This document shows, piece after piece, positions 52,283 to 63,476 of a stretch of DNA of 64,000 nucleotides (its first letter is position 1; each line of letters begins with the position of its first letter). The translations under genes and the position numbers were made by a program. The notes below the pieces were generated by a model. The model did not search any database. It worked only from the letters and a program-made list of their open reading frames with translations, and was not told where the DNA came from. Source of the DNA: Oreohelix idahoensis. Lineage: Eukaryota; Mollusca; Gastropoda; Stylommatophora; Oreohelicidae. The DNA is taken from NCBI GenBank assembly GCA_024509875.1, contig JAMPIV010012156.1:62001-126000 (forward strand), written 5' to 3'.

Positions 52283-52661
52283 AGTCTCTGCACATCTTCA
52301 GAAGATCAAGTGACAATCATAAGTATCTGTCGCGGCATGTGGTTTTTTTTTTCTTTGGGAATGTGCGATCTATAAATTATGAACGGGCTGCAGACTTCAG
52401 TTCTACCAGTCTACGAATGGTTGTGAACGAAAATAGGGCGTCAAATCAACGATGAAAGAAAGACAACCAAGAACAACTCACAATAAGCCGCTCTGATCAA
52501 AGGGACATCGAAAGACCTTGTGCTATGGGCAAATAACTCGTAATAGCGACCTACTTGTACTAGGGTCCTTTTGACCCTGCTGTTAATGTTGATGTAGTTA
52601 TTCATCCTCTCATACGTCCATCTCTGCTAGCCTGACGTTTGGTGCCTAATTCCAACAGTCT
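52283..52661. other. Unassigned sequence
   Basis: No family recognised. Confidence 0.4.
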
Positions 52662-52922
52662 TTACCTTGATGACTCATCTATTGCAGTGTCATTCTCTAA
52701 CAAGCAATCATTAATGGTCCTCAGTATCTCTCCCTTATCCATATCCAGTGTCCACACTATGGGTGCACTTGATGCTAGTCTGTCAGCTATCTCATTACCG
52801 CATACCCCTGCTTGACCAGGACAGTAGATCCAAACCAGCTCCTGCAGACTCGAAACTTCTATGAATGTTTTCCATTCATGCCGTAGCCAACATTTTGAAC
52901 ATTTCAAAGCATGGACTGACAC
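52662..52922 (-). pseudogene. RNase H-like fragment, minus strand
   Basis: Reads SSLQELVWIYCPGQAGVCGN, then NEIADRLASSAP, matching the last part of the RNase H domain of LINE polyproteins (usual W-x-PGHAGV-GNE-AD-LA; the catalytic-loop His is Gln here). It is 86 codons with both ends truncated. It may instead be a decayed retrotransposon of another clade. Confidence 0.6.
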
Positions 52923-53509
52923 AATGACTGCCTTTTTAATGAAGTTTCAGAAAGTAATATATAAATATGTGGTACTGTATGCACTAAAAAGACGTACATT
53001 AATATAAAAAAAATATACAAGAAAATTATATACCGATATGGATTGGAGTTAAATTGATGACTAATCTTTTCTATTTAACGAAATATTTCTCTGAGAGACT
53101 GGCACTAGAGTTGCTAGCAAAAATCAATAACAATCCGCGACATAATTTGAGATGCGAGTTTACTTGCCTTTGATCATGCCTCTTTGCAATCTCGCGTTCG
53201 TGTTTTGAAAATAATTACTGCATTGGAAAGTAAGGCTTGAAACATGTTATAAAGAAAAATCACTATCGTGAGTAATTTTAGCTGCAAAGGTGGAATTTCT
53301 TTATCGCGTGATAGCTCATATAGATTTTATCATAAAGAATTGTACTTAGCTATGTAGCGTGAGGTTTTTATGAGTATAGTTGTCAGAAGAAGTACTGATA
53401 GAACAGAACAAGAATTATGTCTGAAAGGTCTGTATCCCAGTGTTAGAGAAGAGCACGGGTATCACAGGATAGTCACGGCTGTGAAGGTCTCTACTTCAGA
53501 TAGTAATCA
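52923..53509. other. Unassigned AT-rich sequence
   Basis: No repeat or coding signature recognised. Confidence 0.4.
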
Positions 53510-53818
53510 GGGACCCAAAGATGCAGCAATAGAGAATGCAGTCAGCGACCCATAGCTTGACTGCTTGCGTCAGGGTCAGCGAACCAGAGCTGACCAAAAC
53601 CCTACTCCACCTCCACGTGGTGGTCCTGGAAACAGGCTGCATCACTGCAGTCTGGCTGAGAGAGTAGGGATCGAAGAGGGAAGGCAAACCCGGTCCCAAA
53701 AAATGCCATGCTGACGTCGGATGTGTCGGCCGAAAGGCGCAGATATCACAGTTCCTGCGTAAACAGACACAACGCAACCAACGTCCTTTTCAGGACGAAC
53801 GAGGAAGAAGAAGAAGAT
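53510..53818 (+). mobile_element. SINE-C copy, plus strand, with GAA tail
   Basis: Starts GGGACCCAAAGATGCAGCAA and ends GGACGAACGAGGAAGAAGAAG. It is nearly identical in the middle to 40991-41293. The sequence GATAGTAATCAG occurs just before the start (about 53497) and just after the tail (53815), probably the target duplication (12 bp). Confidence 0.85.
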
Positions 53819-53826
53819 AGTAATCA

Positions 53827-56156
53827 GATAAAAGTTAGAGCCTATTATGATAACCAACAATTCAGTAAAATTCAAAATGCAACAATATAAATTTGACAAG
53901 TCAGAGAATTACAATTACTGAATCATTTATTATGTACATCTATCATTGTTGTCTTCTTGTGCAAATATGAATGATGAAAATTGAATGAATAGAAGATTAA
54001 CTACAAACTTCCTTTATAGTGGAGTTTCACTCAATAACTAATTAAGAAGTCCTTTCTAGAATCTTCAAAATAGTATGAAATGTTCACACAAATGGTCCTT
54101 TATCACTAAAGTATCTCTTGTCTGGTCTAGTATTTCAGAACTGCTTTTCTCATCATAACACCAGAGTTAATTTGTTTTGACCACTCACAATTGCTGCTTG
54201 AATTTTGGTACATATAATACTTATCATTTAAAGTTCTGTGACTGTTATTTATTAATAATACACAGCAGTATCAGTTCCAGGTCTTGCACTAGACCACCAA
54301 GCACTGATGGGGCCTAGGACTTGAATCTAGATAGCAATATCTGATGCTACTGTGTTGGTCCAGGAAGGCACTATTGAACTAGGATTCTAGACCTCTGGTT
54401 GTAGTGTGACACAAATGAACCTGGAGACAATATGTGACAAGTGGCTAGCCTTTGGTCATAGGTTCCACAAGCCTACGTGTCCATGAATGAGAGTGTTCAG
54501 AATGTTGCATGTATATGAATGATACATGGATTAGTTCTGATCAGAATAGCGAGACAAGACAGGTATCTATCTGCATACACATTCTAAAACAATACAGGTA
54601 TCTATCTGCATAAACATTCTAAAACAATAAATGAATAAAATATAATATATTTTATACAAAATTATGATGCTACCTTTGCCTTTCGCATTCTGGAGGGTCA
54701 AGTCCATTATTCCAGTATAACAACATTCAACTGACCACTCCATATGGCAATCCTGATAATCGTTGATATGCATCGAATTCCCTAACACACCCACAACTAA
54801 ATTTCAAATCAGTCCTCTGGTCTGATCCTGATACAATTCTATTAAAATAAGCTGCAATAAAACACTTAATTATTCATAAATTTGCATACCCTCTTATGAT
54901 AGATGCAAGTACAGAATAGACTCAATTTGGCGAAATAGAGCTGCGCGGCATTCAGGTGGCAAAGGTTTTAACCCCGGCAAGCGTCTCTTTCCTTCAGTCT
55001 ATCTGTCTTCTGCTGTGTATGTGTTTAAGGTTTGAAAATTCCGCTGCTGGCCTTTATATAGTGAAGGAGCAGGCGTCTCGAACAGCAATACGTCGTGTCA
55101 GTTTGCAGACTGTGTATTTTTGCAGACTCGAGCGAGTTTGTGTTTGCTGGGTCCAGAGATCTTCTTCATTCTTCTCAACCCTGTTATCCATGACTGTTAC
55201 CTATATCTCATTTTACTTTACATAACTCCTGCTTTCCTTCTATATAAAGTTTTCCATAATTGGTTACGATTTCGATTTATAGCAATTTTTGAAAGACAAT
55301 CAACACAGCAGTTTTCATCATGCTGGCGCCTTTACCTTCAATTTTCTCAAAACATAATGCACACATCGACTATTCCTTGGTAATGAATATAGCTGGTCTT
55401 ATCCCTCAAAAAACGAAATCACTGTCACTGCTTTTTTGTCGCTCCATTCACTTGTACGACACACGAACCCATTGTATCCTAACACATTTTCCTGTCCACT
55501 GCAGATCGCCATTGTAATAACCGGTTCGTCAACAAGCGAACTTCGCGGCATGTCATTGGCTGCCAATTTTTCTCTTCTTTCTATCATAACAAGGCATTTG
55601 TGTTTACATCACGCTACAAGCAATCAATCACCAAATTTATTTGTATGTAGCTCTGCGCATCAGACAAAGGAGATAAGTGACTTTTGATGCAGTTCTAGCT
55701 TATAAATAATTTGTTATTGAAGATACAGCGCACATTAGACAAGGAGAAAGAAAAGTAACAGAAACATGATTCCATAAACCAGCCGGCGCGGCACTTGATG
55801 ATGATAATGATGATGAATCACTCAGAGTTTTTTTTTTCGTCTTTTTTATGAGTTTCAGTTCTGTTATATTTCATTGTGCCACGTGGGGCACCCTGGGCCT
55901 CTGAGGCGACAAAGACAGAAGAGGGTCCCCATAAGACACAGAAAAATACACTATGCTTGCAAGTAGAATTCTTTAACAGTACAGTACTGACATAATAATG
56001 ACCGATGTCCCCAACCCCACCTCTTTCTGGCTGTCATCCGAGGCAGACCGCCCCATCGCACCCTTCTGACTACGCCACTGCATATACATAGCCAGGTTTT
56101 ACAGAAGAATGTCAAATATCATAGACTGCTAAAATAGTCATGAGGGTGTCCTGAAA
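53827..56156. other. Unassigned sequence, 2.3 kb
   Basis: The longest stretch without a recognised repeat. A short direct duplication ATCTATCTGCATA-ACATTCTAAAACAATA occurs at about 54567-54629. GATGATAATGATGATGA lies at 55797. ORFs of 60-90 codons show no known motif. It could be host unique DNA, but no exon is supported. Confidence 0.4.
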
Positions 56157-56415
56157 GAAGGCAGTGTGCAAAGGAAGCTTATAACTCATTTTAGAATGAA
56201 GCTTATAAATCATATTAGAAGGGAACTTATAAATCATATTAGAAGGGAACTTATAAATCATATTAGAAGGGAACTTATAACTCATATTTGTTGGAAGCTT
56301 ACAGCTCATATTAGAAGGAAGCTTACCCTTGTATAACTCATATTAGAAGGAAACATAATTCATATTAGAAGGAAATTTATAACTCATATTAGAAGGAAGC
56401 TTACAGCTCATATTA

Positions 56416-57132
56416 TACTGTTCAAAAAAAGAAACGCATAGCTATCCGAGGGCGCGTTTTTATGAGTTTGTAAGTAAAATTTGGTGCTAGGGTATATAAA
56501 AACCAGCCTCAAATGTTCTTTATAGTGTCACATGCACGTGTTGACCTGAATTGCGTTCGTTTTTGTAATCGTTACAACGCAGTGGTCAATAGTGTATATG
56601 ACGCAATTTTTGAGCACAGCTCATGTTGCTCGCACGTGAAAGCAACAACATTTGGGGTGAACACTATTCACTGACTACGCAACTGAAACCCTATAAAAGG
56701 ATAACGCTACACACACAAAATTCAGTTAATTTTCAAGCAAACATTTATGCCGTCTCTATCAATAAATTTAAGGAACATTGCTACTGGCCGTTTGCACGCA
56801 GGCGAAAGTCAAAGTCAGGTTGCCAGGCATCTAAACGTGCATCAGAGTACCATCAGTCGACTTTGGCACAGGTTCCACGCATCCATGCCCAGAAGATGCC
56901 AGTCGCTGATCGATGCAAGTGGAGGCCACACACCATACTAACGGGAAAGCCCGTACGCCAAAAACTCTCGTGACTCAGATGCAAAACAACTGTCAATTGA
57001 TTGGTTGAACCCTAAGGTATTCTTTTGTGCAATTTGAACAATTAACTCATTAAATTAAAAAAGTTATTGAATGTCAAAATTGTGGCTATGTGTGTGCCTT
57101 CAGTAGCTATACGTTTCTTTTTTTGAACAGTA
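56416..57132 (+). mobile_element. Tc1-derived element, copy 1 (plus strand)
   Basis: 717 bp with terminal inverted repeats TACTGTTCAAAAAAAGAAAC and its complement, flanked by TA. It encodes only the N-terminal DNA-binding part of a Tc1-type transposase (56747-56941). The catalytic region is deleted. Copy 2 lies inverted 145 bp away. Confidence 0.88.
56747..56941 (+). pseudogene. Tc1-type transposase N-terminal helix-turn-helix
   Basis: Reads INLRNIATGRLHAGESQSQV, then ARHLNVHQSTISRLWHRF, a helix-turn-helix that binds element ends in Tc1-type transposases, ending before any DDE residue. It is 64 codons compared with about 340 in full-length family members. Confidence 0.75.
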
Positions 57133-57277
57133 TAATTCAAATGGCGCAAACTCCGTATTTTCGTTGGGAATTTCTCTATAGGCGAAGAGAATAGCGGGTA
57201 ATATTCTATCCCAATCTTGTGGATACTTAGTCGTAACCTTTCCCAACATTTGTTTTAAACTTCAGTTAATCTTTCTA

Positions 57278-57993
57278 TACTGTCCAAAAAAGAAACGCAT
57301 AGCTACTGAAGGCACACACATAGCCATAATTTTGACATTCAATAACTTTTTTAATTTAATGAGTTAATTGTTCAAATTGCATAAAAGAATACCTTAGGGT
57401 TCAACCAATCAATTGACAGTTGCTTTGCATCTGAGTCACGAGAGTTTTTGGCGTACGGGCTTTCCCGTTAGTATGGTGTGTGGCCTCCACTTGCATCGAT
57501 CAGCGACTGGCATCTTCTGGGCATGGATGCGTGGAACCGGTGCCAAAGTCGACTGATGGTACTCTGATGCACGTTTAGATGCCTGGCAGCCTGACTTTGA
57601 CTTTCGCCTGCGTGCAAACGGCCAATAGCAATGTTCCTTAAATTTATCGATAGAGGCGGCATAAATGTCTGCTTGAAAATTAACTGAATTTTGTGTGTGT
57701 AGCGTTATCCTTTTATAGGGTTTCAGTTGCGTAGTCAGTGAATAGTGTTCACCCCAAATGTTGTTGCTTTCACGTGCGCGCAACATGAGCTGTGGTCAAA
57801 AATTGCGTCATATACACTATTGACCACTGCGTTGTAACGATTACAAAAACGAACGCAATTCAGGTCAACACGTGTATGTGACACTGTAAAGAACATTTGA
57901 GGCTGGTTTTTATATACCCTAGCACCAAATTTTACTTACAAACTCATAAAAACGCGCCCTCGGATAGCTATGCGTTTCTTTTTTTGAACAGTA
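57278..57993 (-). mobile_element. Tc1-derived element, copy 2 (minus strand)
   Basis: 716 bp, an inverted near-identical copy of 56416-57132, with the same truncated transposase reading at 57468-57662 on the minus strand. The inner end has TACTGTCC in place of TACTGTTC. The outer TA (57994-57995) leads straight back into the satellite unit. Confidence 0.88.
57468..57662 (-). pseudogene. Tc1-type transposase helix-turn-helix, copy 2
   Basis: Same 64-codon reading as at 56747-56941, with only a few substitutions (GESQSQAARHLNVHQSTISR). No catalytic domain. Confidence 0.75.
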
Positions 57994-58125
57994 TAGAAGG
58001 AAGCTTACAGCTCATATTAGAAGGAAATTTATAACTCATATTAGAAGGAAACATAATTCATATTAGAAGGAAACTTATAACTCATATTAGAAGGAAGCTT
58101 ATAACTCATATTAGAAGGAACCTTC

Positions 58126-58488
58126 GGGAGCCGCGCTGGTGTAATGGTTACCACACTGCGCTGGCGATCGGGTGATCCAGGTTCAAGTCCGGGCGAGAGC
58201 ATTTGAAGAGGTGTCGTCGACCGAGACTTGGACTGGATTAATTCGAGCCCTGGCGAAGACATTTGAAGAGGTGTCGTCGACCAGGGACTGGCGGCTCCTG
58301 AGCCGACCCAGCTCTAATGGGCACCCTCAGAAGACGGCGAGTATCTGCCTGAATGGCGAGTGGACACCTGTCAGTGTACAGGGAAAATAGGGATACTCAC
58401 GTAAAAATCAGTCTCAGGCTAGATATACTAACCGGAGATTCTCGCCTCGAGTTTGACGTTAAAACAAAAAAATAATAAAAAGAACGAA
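58126..58488 (+). mobile_element. SINE-D copy 2, inside the satellite
   Basis: GGGAGCCGCGCTGGTGTAAT (A box) and CCAGGTTCAAGTCCGGGCGA (B box). The segment GCATTTGAAGAGGTGTCGTC is duplicated internally (58199 and 58259), and an A-rich tail AAAACAAAAAAATAATAAAA follows. The flanks AGAAGGAACCTT and AGAACGAAACTT may be a diverged target duplication. Confidence 0.8.
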
Positions 58489-59807
58489 ACTTATAACCCA
58501 TATTAGAAGACAGCTTACAGCTCATATTAGAAGAAAACGTATAACCCATATTAGAAGGAAGCTTATAACTCATATTATACGGAAGCTTACAGCTCATATT
58601 ATAAGGAAGCTTATAACTTACATTATAAGGAAGCTTATAACTCATATTAGAAGGATGCTTTTAACTCATATTAGAAGGAAGCTTATACCCCATATTAGAA
58701 GGAAGCTTATAACTCATATTAGAAGGAAGCTTATAACTCATATTAGAAGGAAGCTTATAACTCATATAAGAAGGAAGCTTATAACTCATATTAGAATGAA
58801 GCTTATAACTCATATTAGAAGGAAGCTTATAACTCGTATTAGAAGGAAGCTTATAACTCATATTAGAAGGATGCTTTTAACTCATATTAGAAGGAAGCTT
58901 ATACCCCATATTAGAAGGAAGCTTATAACTCATATTAGAAGGAAGCTTATAACTCATATTAGAAGGAAGCTTATAACTCGTATTAGAAGGAAGCTTATAA
59001 CTCATATTAGAAGGATGCTTTTAACTCATATTAGAAGGAAGCTTATACCCCATATTAGAAGGAAGCTTATAACTCATATTAGAAGGAAGCTTATAACTCA
59101 TATTAGAAGGAAGCTTATAACTCATATTAGAAGGAAGCTTATAACTCATATTAGAATGAAGCTTATAACTCATATTAGAAGGAAGCTTATAACTCGTATT
59201 AGAAGGAAGCTTATAACTCATATTAGAAGGATGCTTTTAACTCATATTAGAAGGAAGCTTATACCCCATATTAGAAGGAAGCTTATAACTCATATTAGAA
59301 GGAAGCTTATAACTCATATTAGAAGGAAGCTTATAACTCGTATTAGAAGGAAGCTTATAACTCATATTAGAAGGATGCTTTTAACTCATATTAGAAGGAA
59401 GCTTATACCCCATATTAGAAGGAAGCTTATAACTCATATTAGAAGGAAGCTTATAACTCATATTAGAAGGAAGCTTATAACTCGTATTAGAAGGAAGCTT
59501 ATAACTCATATTAGAAGGAAGCTTATACCCCATATTAGAAGGAAGCCTATATTAGAAGGAAGCTTATAACGCATTAGAAGGAAGCTTATAACTGATATTA
59601 GTCGGAAGCTTATAACTGATATTAGAAGTAAGCTTATAACCCATGTTAGAAGGAAGCTGATACTCCATATTAAAAGGAAGCCTATATTAGAAGGAAGCTT
59701 ATAAGTCATTAGAACGAAGCTTATAACTCAGAAGGAAGCTTAAAACTCATATTAGTAGGATGCTTATAACTGATATTAGAAGTAAGAAATCCACTTTCTA
59801 CGCCCTG

Positions 59808-60073
59808 TGTAGTTCCCGGGTAGGGGAGGGGTGGGGGGGGGTCTCCGATGAGACAAAGAATATTACTACTGCTCCCTCAGGCATGTCGTACAAGGCGACT
59901 AATATGAGGTTGTTTATGAGGATGACAATCTCATCGTGTAAAACAGGTTGCTATAAAAACCCCCGCAGCAAGAGCTTACGAATGTTTACTGCAGACTTAC
60001 TGCAGGCTTCCTACAAAAGAACCAGTTGTAGTGAGAGCCCCATGCTCCATGAGAAGAGAAAAGGAAAGTCAAG
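59808..60073 (+). mobile_element. SINE-E copy 4, best preserved
   Basis: GTAGTTCCCGGGTAGGGGAG, GGTCTCCGATGAGACAAAGA, GGCATGTCGTACAAGGCGAC, GACAATCTCATCGTGTAAAA, GCAGGCTTCCTACAAAAGAA and GAGCCCCATGCTCCATGAGA, then a GATG-rich tail. The first 100 bp resemble the RTE-a 5' UTR at 3208-3262. Confidence 0.8.
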
Positions 60074-60151
60074 AATGATGATGCTAATGTTGATGATGAT
60101 GATGCTAATGTTGATGATGATGATGCTAATGTTGATGATGATGATGATGAT
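60074..60151 (+). repeat. 21-bp repeat GCTAATGTTGATGATGATGA, about 3.5 copies
   Basis: Period of 21 bp (GCTAATG at 60083, 60104 and 60125), grown from the SINE-E or LINE GAT tail. Confidence 0.9.
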
Positions 60152-60345
60152 CAATTTCTATGGGCATGTTATGAGAAGAAGAAAGCTGTAAAATGTTGTG
60201 ACAACATGGAACATTGGAGGAACAAGAGAAAGGCGTTGACAAGGGAAGTAGACACAAGACAGTTTAGCATTGTCAGATGGAAATAATATAACTGAAAAAC
60301 AGCACTGCAAACATGAAGTTGCGGACAGTCATGGTCATTTACGCC
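60150..60345 (+). pseudogene. LINE C-terminal fragment (RTE-f)
   Basis: Frame-broken reading with NFYGHVMRRRKL, then VVTTWNIGGTRERR and LALSDGNN, matching the pattern (F/Y)GHVMRR-KLE--V-TG---G-R-RGR seen at the end of RTE-like proteins. Decayed. Confidence 0.6.
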
Positions 60346-60364
60346 AGCTGGAATGATCTTCTTC

Positions 60365-60560
60365 TTTTAGCTCTCAAAGAGCGTTGGCCTTCAACAAACG
60401 TATGCCAAGTCTCCCTGGCCCGTGCCATCAGATCGATGTCTTTCTGCCTTCGTTTATCTTTTTATGTCTGTCTCCAACTCTCTTTCCCATTCTGTCTCCA
60501 ACTCTCTTTCCCATGCGTTCTTTGGTCTTCTTGGCATGGTACTTGAAGAATAAGATACAT
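60365..60560 (-). pseudogene. RTE-a related 3' end, minus strand
   Basis: The reverse complement reads MARARETWHTFVEGQRSL at its end, like RTE-a MARDRRTWHVFVEGL. A 24-bp segment containing AAGAGAGTTGGAGACAG is duplicated at 60470-60515. Confidence 0.65.
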
Positions 60561-61117
60561 AATCTAGCCTCTCCATTTATCTTTACAATCATTCCTCTCC
60601 CTCTGAAGCCACGGCTCTATACATTCTCCCTTTTCCTGTACTGCTAAGCATCTTCAATTCACCTTTTTCTTTCCAATACAAAAATTCCTAACAATCTGAG
60701 AGATCTCTTGGACGCTAACGCTCGCAGCTCTTAGCCTTGCTACCAGCTATTACAATAACTGAAGCCGCTCCTGCAGTTGTTGTAGCTGTGGTAGTGGTGA
60801 TTGCTTGCCTACAATCACAGATCACATGACAACACACACTGTCCTCTCGCGCCCGGATCGATAGGTGTAAACAATGCGGGTCCACCATCTTTGTTGCGGG
60901 TCATGTGGCACATTAACTCGAGGCTAGAAGGGGAGAGAAGCCCCACAAAGTGAACAATATAATAAATTATCGATTTACTAAGCTTTATTTTGTGTTAGTT
61001 TGTCTAAGCGTGCACTATCGACTTATATAGACATATATGGCAATGAAGCAGTGGTCCTCAACTTGTTAGTGAGTGCTGCCATCAGAAATGCGGCTAGTTT
61101 CTCATAAGCATCGTTCA
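60561..61117. other. Unassigned sequence
   Basis: CAGTGGTCCTCAACTTGTTA at 61049 resembles a hAT-type terminus. No other signal. Confidence 0.35.
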
Positions 61118-61360
61118 AGACCCGGGGGTTTTTGAAGAGTCAGGGAAAGAATAGAGCCTCTTCATTCTCAAGCATGTCAAACAGAATGACTAGTATGAAA
61201 CTGTGCATGGGGCTGGCAAACTCATCATGTAAAACAAATTGCCAAATAATCCGCCGCTGCCGGAGCATGTGAATGTTTGGTGCAGGCTTCCTGCATATGT
61301 GACCAGCTACAAGTGATGATTTTATGCCCCATACGGCGCGCAAATGAGAATGATGATGAT
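61118..61360 (+). mobile_element. SINE-E copy 5, diverged
   Basis: Shares CAAGCATGTCAAACAGAATG, GGCTGGCAAACTCATCATGT, AAAACAAATTGCCAAATAAT, GCAGGCTTCCTGCATATGTG and an ATGATGATGA tail with the family. Confidence 0.7.
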
Positions 61361-61377
61361 GAATGATGTCAGCGTTG

Positions 61378-61765
61378 CCTCGTGTAGTTCTCGGGGTCTC
61401 TGAGGAAACATTGTGTTACGGTTGTTTTCGGCTATGCATGTGTTTGTCTGCGACGAATATATTCGTGGGTTCAATATCAGTGCGTTATCGTGTACTCTCA
61501 TCTTGCGCACAGCTATACCTTCCTAGAGAACTTACGCCTGTGTGCAAGAATGAGGCGTAACACATAGAAAGAATTTCAGCACTGTTCCCTCGTGCATGTC
61601 TTAAGAAGCGACATGTAATTTTGTGCTGAAGTTGGCAACCTTACCATTTAAAACAAATTGCTACAAAAGCCATAACTACGGGAGCACGTGCATTGACGCA
61701 GGCTTCCTGCAAGAAGACCAGCTTTAGTGGTGGCTTCATCCTCCATAAAGAGTGAATAAATAAGA
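61378..61765 (+). mobile_element. SINE-E copy 6, with an internal insertion
   Basis: Starts CGTGTAGTTCTCGGGGTCTC. After AGGAAACA about 130 bp of foreign sequence intervenes before AGAAAGAATTTCAGCACTGT. It then continues with GTTGGCAACCTTACCATTTA, GCAGGCTTCCTGCAAGAAGA and GTGGCTTCATCCTCCATAAA. Confidence 0.7.
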
Positions 61766-61984
61766 CGAATAAATATCACTGTTAGAAATCTCTCCCTCTC
61801 TCTCATTCCATGTTGCTCCTTAAGGGGCATTGGCGTACCATGCAGTTAGCCTTCACGCGGAAATGGACGACGTGAAATAAACATATGAAGACGTGTACCA
61901 CTAACTATATAGTGATACTATTAAAATCTAGTTTTGTATAAAATTATAGCCTCGCAATAACAATACTTGGACCGTTTATACCGC

Positions 61985-62315
61985 ATCGGGCACCTGAGTA
62001 GGAGTCGGATTATCACAGATTGAAAAACACTGACCTAGACAGCTGTAGCTTGGAGCACCTCAGCAGAAGTCCGATGAGCACATGTTGAGAAACACTTCCA
62101 CAAAAATTAACTGTAGCTTGGGACACCTCAGCAGAAGTGTGATGATCACAATGTGAGAAACACTGATATATATAGACAATTATCTGAGGCTTGGGGCACC
62201 TCAGCAGAAGTTCGATGATCACAGATTGAGTAACACTGCCATAGAACATTAACTGTAGCTTGCGGCACCTCAGCAGAAGTCCAATGATCACAAGTTGAGA
62301 AACCCTGCCATACAG
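61985..62315. repeat. 60-70-bp tandem repeat, about 4.5 copies
   Basis: Each unit holds CTGTAGCTTGGxxCACCTCA, GCAGAAGTCCGATGATCACA and TTGAGAAACACTGCC, with small length differences. It may derive from the subterminal part of a DNA transposon. Confidence 0.85.
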
Positions 62316-62403
62316 AATAGTTGTATGTGAAGATACCGATGGTCATTTGTTGGCAAATTCGACTTTTAAGAGCTGTATTCTTCTTTGATTAGCTGCACCT
62401 TGT

Positions 62404-62550
62404 GGAGCAGGGGTTGGCAACTGGTCGATCTTGATATAGCGGTAGATCCCAATACAATATTTGGTAGTTCTCTAGGTGACAGGGAAAAAGGATTTTTAAC
62501 CTGAGTACATTTTGGACTTGCCCTCTCCCACCGGTACTTAAAAGTCATGG
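62404..62550. repeat. Interspersed repeat H copy 2 (hAT-like)
   Basis: GCAGGGGTTGGCAACTGGTC, GCGGTAGATCCCAATACAAT, TTTGGTAGTTCTCTAGGTGA and GCCCTCTCCCACCGGTA correspond to the blocks at 48950-49100. Confidence 0.5.
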
Positions 62551-63205
62551 TGATGATAATGCCATTTGAACAGTGGCGTATCCTGGTAATGCGAGCTAGG
62601 CGTGCTGCTACTTAAAATGAATATGTACGCCTAATATTTAACTTCTTTCCCTCTTAATTTAAAAACCAACTATATTCAACTACGCAAAGATAGTTATTAG
62701 ATGTAAATGTCAATTATCTCCGAAATACTAATTAACTTACAACTTGAAACTCACTGTCACTGTAATAATCTGCATTCCCGTCAACTAACAAAAATTAATC
62801 ACAAAAAACACTGGACGGACACAGCCGATTTTTACGACTCCGAGAACTGCAAGACCACCGCACGCATGTTCGTATTGTATTGACGTATCTGGCCATGACC
62901 CCGATCCACACAAAACAATTTTCAGACGTGAATCCGAAAGGGACAACACGCATCGTGACGGAATTACCCGAGAAACTTCGGGCGATTGTAACCAACCAAA
63001 TAAAGCTGCACTATAAAACGCGTCTGGGAAACCGAAACAAGATATACTCGTAGAGTCTATGCGGGAAAATCCGTTATCCTGATGCGTGCGGTCCGAAAGC
63101 AGAACTTTAGAAGAGAAATATTTTATAGAATAATAAATTAAATTTTTATTTTCCTTCGGGCATAGGTGTGCGCAGCACACATAGAGAATACGCCACTGCA
63201 TTTGA
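62551..63205. other. Unassigned sequence
   Basis: A 147-codon minus-strand ORF (62785-63228) has no recognisable domain and is most likely chance. Confidence 0.35.
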
Positions 63206-63300
63206 ACCCTCCTATTCTGTGCAAGCATCCATTTATGAAAGTCTGTATCGTCCAGATTGCCAGTTTTATCCCTGACGTTTCAGTGCCAAAGAGTGGAAAT
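63206..63300 (-). pseudogene. RTE-a related fragment, minus strand
   Basis: The reverse complement reads IQTFINGCLHRIGG, matching RTE-a LQTFINGCLRRIEG near 5930. About 95 bp with decayed frame. Confidence 0.6.
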
Positions 63301-63476
63301 GTCTTGAATAATTTATGTGAAAGTTTGTTTGTTTTTTATTGATCTTCATTTAATTTCAAATATTTTTCAGAGGAATTAAAGCCACTCCTGCAAGTGTATG
63401 TCCCGTTTATTTTGTGTGAAATGTATTTCTGACAGTTCACAACTTGAGGAGTGTTTTTTTTTCCAAGTGTGTTCTA

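Larger units (their letters stand above)
56157..59790 (+). repeat. 24-bp satellite array, interrupted by a Tc1 pair and a SINE
   Basis: The unit is AAGCTTATAACTCATATTAG plus AAGG (24 bp, one HindIII site each). Array pieces: 56157-56415, 57994-58125 and 58489-59790. The central part is highly homogeneous, while the edges (before 56400, after 59530) are diverged and carry length variants. Because the unit is eight codons, both strands stay open: 304 codons of KLITHIRR on the plus strand at 58655-59569 and MSYKLPSN units on the minus strand. Confidence 0.95.

Noticed and set aside
52030..52293. 87-codon minus-strand ORF near the solo LTR end
   Set aside because: It spans the SINE poly-A tail (poly-Phe), SINE body and LTR; a chance reading across three units.
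58655..59569. 304-codon ORF of KLITHIRR repeats as a repeat protein
   Set aside because: It is the translation of a 24-bp satellite with open frames on both strands; it has no non-repeat domain or gene context.
56157..59790. CRISPR-like array
   Set aside because: The units are contiguous with no unique spacers, and the genome is eukaryotic; it is a satellite.
62785..63228. 147-codon minus-strand ORF as a host gene
   Set aside because: No recognisable motif, and its start region overlaps an RTE-a relic. Not supported.
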